From positions 1-8,043 of the forward strand of contig JAHHOC010000442.1 of assembly GCA_018677115.1 (NCBI GenBank): 8,043 bases of DNA. The letters are read 5' to 3'. Below the pieces are notes generated by a model that saw only the letters and a program-made list of their open reading frames with translations, ran no database searches and was not told the origin of the DNA. Shown piece by piece: positions 5,711-8,043 of this stretch (position 1 is the first letter of the stretch; every line of letters starts with the position of its first letter). Source of the DNA: Arenicella sp. Lineage in GTDB: Bacteria; Pseudomonadota; Gammaproteobacteria; Arenicellales; Arenicellaceae. Made by a program: the position numbers and the translations under genes.

Positions 5711-5740
5711 CCTGCAAAGCGCCGACGGTCACCCGCATAA
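5711..5740 (+). promoter_or_regulatory. Weak candidate heat-shock (sigma32-like) promoter before hrcA
   Basis: CCTGCAA (5711-5717), 15 bases, then CCGCATAA (5733-5740) loosely resembles the sigma32 pattern CTTGAA with CCCCAT-T at the known spacing. A heat-shock promoter would fit hrcA, but the matches are partial and the leader to 5757 would be about 10 bases. I see no CIRCE inverted repeat (TTAGCACTC-N9-GAGTGCTAA) in the nadK-hrcA gap. Confidence 0.2.
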
Positions 5741-5756
5741 ATAGTTGTACAGAGCC

Positions 5757-6800
5757 ATGAGCCTAGATATACGCGCTGAGAATGTCCTTAAAAACCTTGT
5801 TGAAACTTATATTGAACAAGGTCATCCGGTAGGTTCGCGCACACTTTCCAAGTTACCTGCGCTGGGCGTCAGTTCGGCCACGGTGCGCAACGTCATGTCT
5901 GATCTTGAAGAGCTCGGTTTGATCACCGCGCCGCATACCTCTGCCGGACGGATTCCAACTGCACAAGGCTATCGTATATTTGTTGACAGTATGATTCGCA
6001 GTTATGAGCTGACGCATAAGGCAATAGATCAGCTGGACGAAGCATTTTCCCACGAAACTGACCCGGAAACGTTGTTGGCGCACGCCTCTGATATATTGGC
6101 TGAACTCACCCATTTTGCCGGTGTAGTGGTTTTACCTAACCAGTCGGTTACACGTTTCCGCCAGATTGAATTTATGCCGCTGTCAAAATCGCGGTTGCTG
6201 GCGATTTTAATCACCGAGGATGGTCGTGTGCAGAACCGCGTATTGCCGGTCACGCAACAGTTTGAAGAGGCGGAATTAGTCGAGGCAGCAAATTTCTTTA
6301 ATCATCGCTATATAGGCTGCACGCTCGAGGAAGTACGCCGTAAATTGATTGAAGATATGGAGAACGACAACGACGAAATGCACCGTATTAACCGGGCCGC
6401 AATGCAGGCAGCGAGCACGGTTATAAGCGAAGAGGACACCAGCAGTGGCAATGATGTAGTTCTGAGCGGCGAACAACAGCTGCTCGACGTGCCCGACTTG
6501 TGCCAGATTGAAACCCTGCAGAAGCTTTTCGAAGCTTTTAAAACCAAGCGCGATTTACTCAGCCTGCTGGATCGCAGCATGAAATCAGAGGGTATCAGCG
6601 TATTCATCGGTGAGGAATCCGGTTACAGTGCGCTGGGTGAATGCAGCGTGATTGCCAGCCCATACACAGTTGAGGGCAAGGTCATAGGTACCCTGGGTGT
6701 GATCGGGCCAACCCGTATGGCTTATGATGAAGTGATATCAGTAGTGGATATTACTGCAAAATTGCTGGGTAAATCGCTCAGCAGTAAGCAACGCGGCTGA
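5757..6800 (+). CDS. hrcA: Heat-inducible transcription repressor HrcA
   Basis: A 347-residue repressor of heat-shock genes that normally binds CIRCE operators upstream of groESL, grpE or dnaK, with GroEL controlling its activity. The N-terminal winged helix covers about 5-75: VGSRTLSK (25-32), VSSATVRNVMSDLEELGLI (38-56), PHTSAGRIPTAQGYRIFVD (59-77). The GAF-like dimerisation region follows, ending in the hallmark SVFIGEESGY (281-290) and GTLGVIGPTRMAYDEVISVVD (311-331). Length is normal and all regions are intact. I chose the ATG at 5757 (MSLDIRAENVL), which matches the family's usual start. A TTG at 5745 would add four residues; neither has a good Shine-Dalgarno, since AGAG lies too close to the ATG. 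No CIRCE site precedes it, so autoregulation is not supported here. It is followed by formate dehydrogenase genes instead of grpE-dnaK. Confidence 0.96.
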   Translation: MSLDIRAENVLKNLVETYIEQGHPVGSRTLSKLPALGVSSATVRNVMSDLEELGLITAPHTSAGRIPTAQGYRIFVDSMIRSYELTHKAIDQLDEAFSHETDPETLLAHASDILAELTHFAGVVVLPNQSVTRFRQIEFMPLSKSRLLAILITEDGRVQNRVLPVTQQFEEAELVEAANFFNHRYIGCTLEEVRRKLIEDMENDNDEMHRINRAAMQAASTVISEEDTSSGNDVVLSGEQQLLDVPDLCQIETLQKLFEAFKTKRDLLSLLDRSMKSEGISVFIGEESGYSALGECSVIASPYTVEGKVIGTLGVIGPTRMAYDEVISVVDITAKLLGKSLSSKQRG

Positions 6801-6840
6801 TACAGTCGCGCACCGCGCATAACCGGTCGCCCGCCGCACA

Positions 6841-6868
6841 TTGCCATTAGCGAGGCAGCACGTAGAAT
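6841..6868 (+). promoter_or_regulatory. Candidate promoter for the fds operon
   Basis: TTGCCA (6841-6846), 16 bases, TAGAAT (6863-6868): four of six and five of six matches to the sigma70 hexamers. Transcription would begin at about 6875, directly at the fdsG ATG (6876), so the message would be leaderless or nearly so. This agrees with the absence of a properly spaced Shine-Dalgarno (the nearest GAGG, at 6852-6855, is 20 bases away). Readthrough from hrcA across the 75-base gap is the alternative. Confidence 0.3.
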
Positions 6869-6875
6869 AAGCGTT

Positions 6876-7331
6876 ATGAATCAACAAATTGAACAGATTG
6901 TCGATGAACTCAGCGGCAAAAAAGGCGCATTACTGCCGATATTGCATGCGATCAAGGATAGCCTGGGTTGTATTCCACCCGCCGCGGTTCCGATAATTGC
7001 TAAAAAACTGAATTTATCGCGCGCCGAAGTTCACGGCGTAATTAGTTTTTACCATGATTTCCGCACTGAGCCAGCCGGCGAAAATGTGGTACAGATTTGC
7101 CGCGCAGAAGCCTGCCAGGCGATGGGAGCCAGAGAGTTGCAATCGCATGCGGAAGCGGCATTGGGCATCGGCCTTGGCGAGACCACTGCAGATGGAAATA
7201 TAACCCTGGACCCGGTGTATTGCCTTGGCAACTGTGCCTGTTCGCCGTCTATTGCGATTAACCAGAAAGTCTATGCGCGGGTTGACGCAAAGCGCTTCGA
7301 TGAGCTGATGTCTGACCTGAACGGTAACTAG
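6876..7331 (+). CDS. fdsG: NAD-dependent formate dehydrogenase gamma subunit (FdsG, NuoE-like [2Fe-2S] protein)
   Basis: A 151-residue thioredoxin-like [2Fe-2S] protein homologous to the NuoE/24-kDa subunit of complex I. Four cluster ligands are visible as Cys75-x4-Cys80 and Cys116-x3-Cys120. GALLPILHAIKDSLGCIPP (17-35) and LNLSRAEVHGVISFYHDFR (45-63) are very like FdsG of Cupriavidus and Rhodobacter formate dehydrogenases, closer than to NuoE. The subunit passes electrons within the soluble molybdenum- or tungsten-dependent enzyme that oxidises formate to CO2 and reduces NAD+. fdsB starts one base after the stop, so the genes are co-transcribed. Formate dehydrogenase is favoured over complex I because the next gene is FdsB-like and no nuo genes precede it. 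An NAD-reducing hydrogenase is less likely. Downstream fdsA, fdsC and fdsD would be expected beyond the window. Confidence 0.9.
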   Translation: MNQQIEQIVDELSGKKGALLPILHAIKDSLGCIPPAAVPIIAKKLNLSRAEVHGVISFYHDFRTEPAGENVVQICRAEACQAMGARELQSHAEAALGIGLGETTADGNITLDPVYCLGNCACSPSIAINQKVYARVDAKRFDELMSDLNGN

Positions 7332-7332
7332 T

Positions 7333-8043
7333 ATGATCAAACTTTATGTTCCGCAAGACATGGTTGCCTGCGCGCTGGGTGCAGATCAACTGGCGGCACA
7401 GTTGCAGGCTATAGCCGATCAGCAGGGCCTGCAGATTGAGCTGATCCGCAATGGATCGCGCGGCCTGTTCTGGTTGGAAACGCTGGTTGAGGTTGAGCGC
7501 GGCGATGAACGTGTTGCACTTGGCCCGGTCAGCGAAGATGATGCAGAGAGCATTATCCAGGCCTTGAGTTCAGACATCAGTCAGCATCCATTGTTTCTGG
7601 GTGATATTGAACAGCACGAATATTTCACCTGCCAACAACGCCTGACATTTGCCCGCGCCGGCCGTTGTGATCCACTTTGCCTGGACCACTACCGTGATCA
7701 GAAGGGTTTCGAAGGCCTGCGCAAGGCACTTACCATGCAATCCCAGGAAATTGTCGACCAGGTCAAGCAGTCCGGCTTGCGTGGCCGCGGTGGTGCCGCG
7801 TTTCCTACTGGCATCAAGTGGCAGACCGTGTTGGATGCGCAAGGCGAACAAAAATATATAGCCTGTAATGCTGATGAGGGTGATTCAGGCACTTTTGCTG
7901 ATCGCTTGTTAATGGAAGCCGATCCTTATCAGCTGATTGAAGGCATGACGATTGCCGGGCTGGCGGTCGGTGCCACCGAGGGCTTCATCTATCTGCGTTC
8001 GGAATATCCCAAAGCTCACCAGATTCTCGACCATGCCATTGCC
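7333..8043 (+). CDS. fdsB: NAD-dependent formate dehydrogenase beta subunit (FdsB, NuoF-like), partial, runs off the window
   Basis: The first 237 codons are present with no stop or frameshift; the gene continues past base 8043. FdsB carries the FMN, the NADH site and an Fe-S cluster that deliver electrons from formate to NAD+. Residues 1-75 match the FdsB N-terminal thioredoxin-like domain (IRNGSRGLFWLETLVEVE, 38-55). The NuoF-type core then starts with GLRGRGGAAFPTGIKW (148-163) and NADEGDSGTFADR (179-191), the nucleotide and FMN loops. The GDS wording in the second motif is typical of FdsB, where complex I NuoF usually has GEP. The C-terminal cluster ligands are not in the window. The ATG follows the fdsG stop after a single base and has no strong ribosome site, so translational coupling is likely. 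Cys100, Cys112 and Cys116 in the linker (CDPLC) are unusual compared with the relatives I remember. Confidence 0.92.
   Translation, partial: MIKLYVPQDMVACALGADQLAAQLQAIADQQGLQIELIRNGSRGLFWLETLVEVERGDERVALGPVSEDDAESIIQALSSDISQHPLFLGDIEQHEYFTCQQRLTFARAGRCDPLCLDHYRDQKGFEGLRKALTMQSQEIVDQVKQSGLRGRGGAAFPTGIKWQTVLDAQGEQKYIACNADEGDSGTFADRLLMEADPYQLIEGMTIAGLAVGATEGFIYLRSEYPKAHQILDHAIA

Noticed and set aside
6808..6818. GCGC-ACC-GCGC hairpin after hrcA as a terminator
   Set aside because: Four base pairs with a three-base loop and no T-run is too weak to call.
7570..7892. Open frames on both strands inside fdsB
   Set aside because: fdsB reads through continuously with conserved FMN and NADH motifs in its own frame, so these are shadows.

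Overview
The window looks like chromosomal DNA from a gammaproteobacterium. Its core is the conserved nadK-recN-bamE block on the minus strand, facing the ratA-rnfH pair on the plus strand, an arrangement familiar from E. coli and relatives. Base composition looks moderate, near half GC by eye, and I see no tRNA, rRNA, CRISPR array or insertion sequence. Habitat can only be guessed. A lipid-anchored family 16 glucanase and a soluble NAD-linked formate dehydrogenase suggest a free-living heterotroph that meets polysaccharides and formate, possibly marine.

Layout. Positions 1-50 hold the hydrophobic C-terminus of a plus-strand gene entering from the left. Positions 151-1104 (minus) encode a GH16 lipoprotein glucanase with a good sigma70-type promoter. 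From 1253 the plus strand carries ratA and rnfH, overlapping by 14 bases. They converge on bamE (2035-2478, minus), leaving a gap of only 10 bases. Upstream of bamE on the same strand come a GNAT acetyltransferase of the short N-acetylglutamate synthase type (2554-3051), recN (3051-4763) and nadK (4775-5647). These three are packed as one transcription unit, nadK-recN-GNAT, with a TAATG overlap at the recN/GNAT junction. hrcA (5757-6800, plus) is divergent from nadK. After it come fdsG (6876-7331) and the first 237 codons of fdsB (7333 to the window end), the start of an NAD+-dependent formate dehydrogenase operon.

The housekeeping frame has been altered at three places. The GH16 gene lies where smpB is normally divergent from ratA, the acetyltransferase sits between recN and bamE, and fdsGB follows hrcA where grpE-dnaK would be expected. 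The most unusual signal is a degenerate direct repeat flanking the GH16 gene. Positions 28-71 match 1204-1247, the ratA leader, at 36 of 44 bases. The match continues collinearly but more weakly into what looks like a decayed ratA start (82-123). The left copy appears to be the remnant of the ancestral junction between the upstream gene and ratA, with the GH16 gene inserted between two copies of it. Nothing here amounts to a clearly new multi-gene system. The notable features are the insertion scar and the rewired neighbourhoods.
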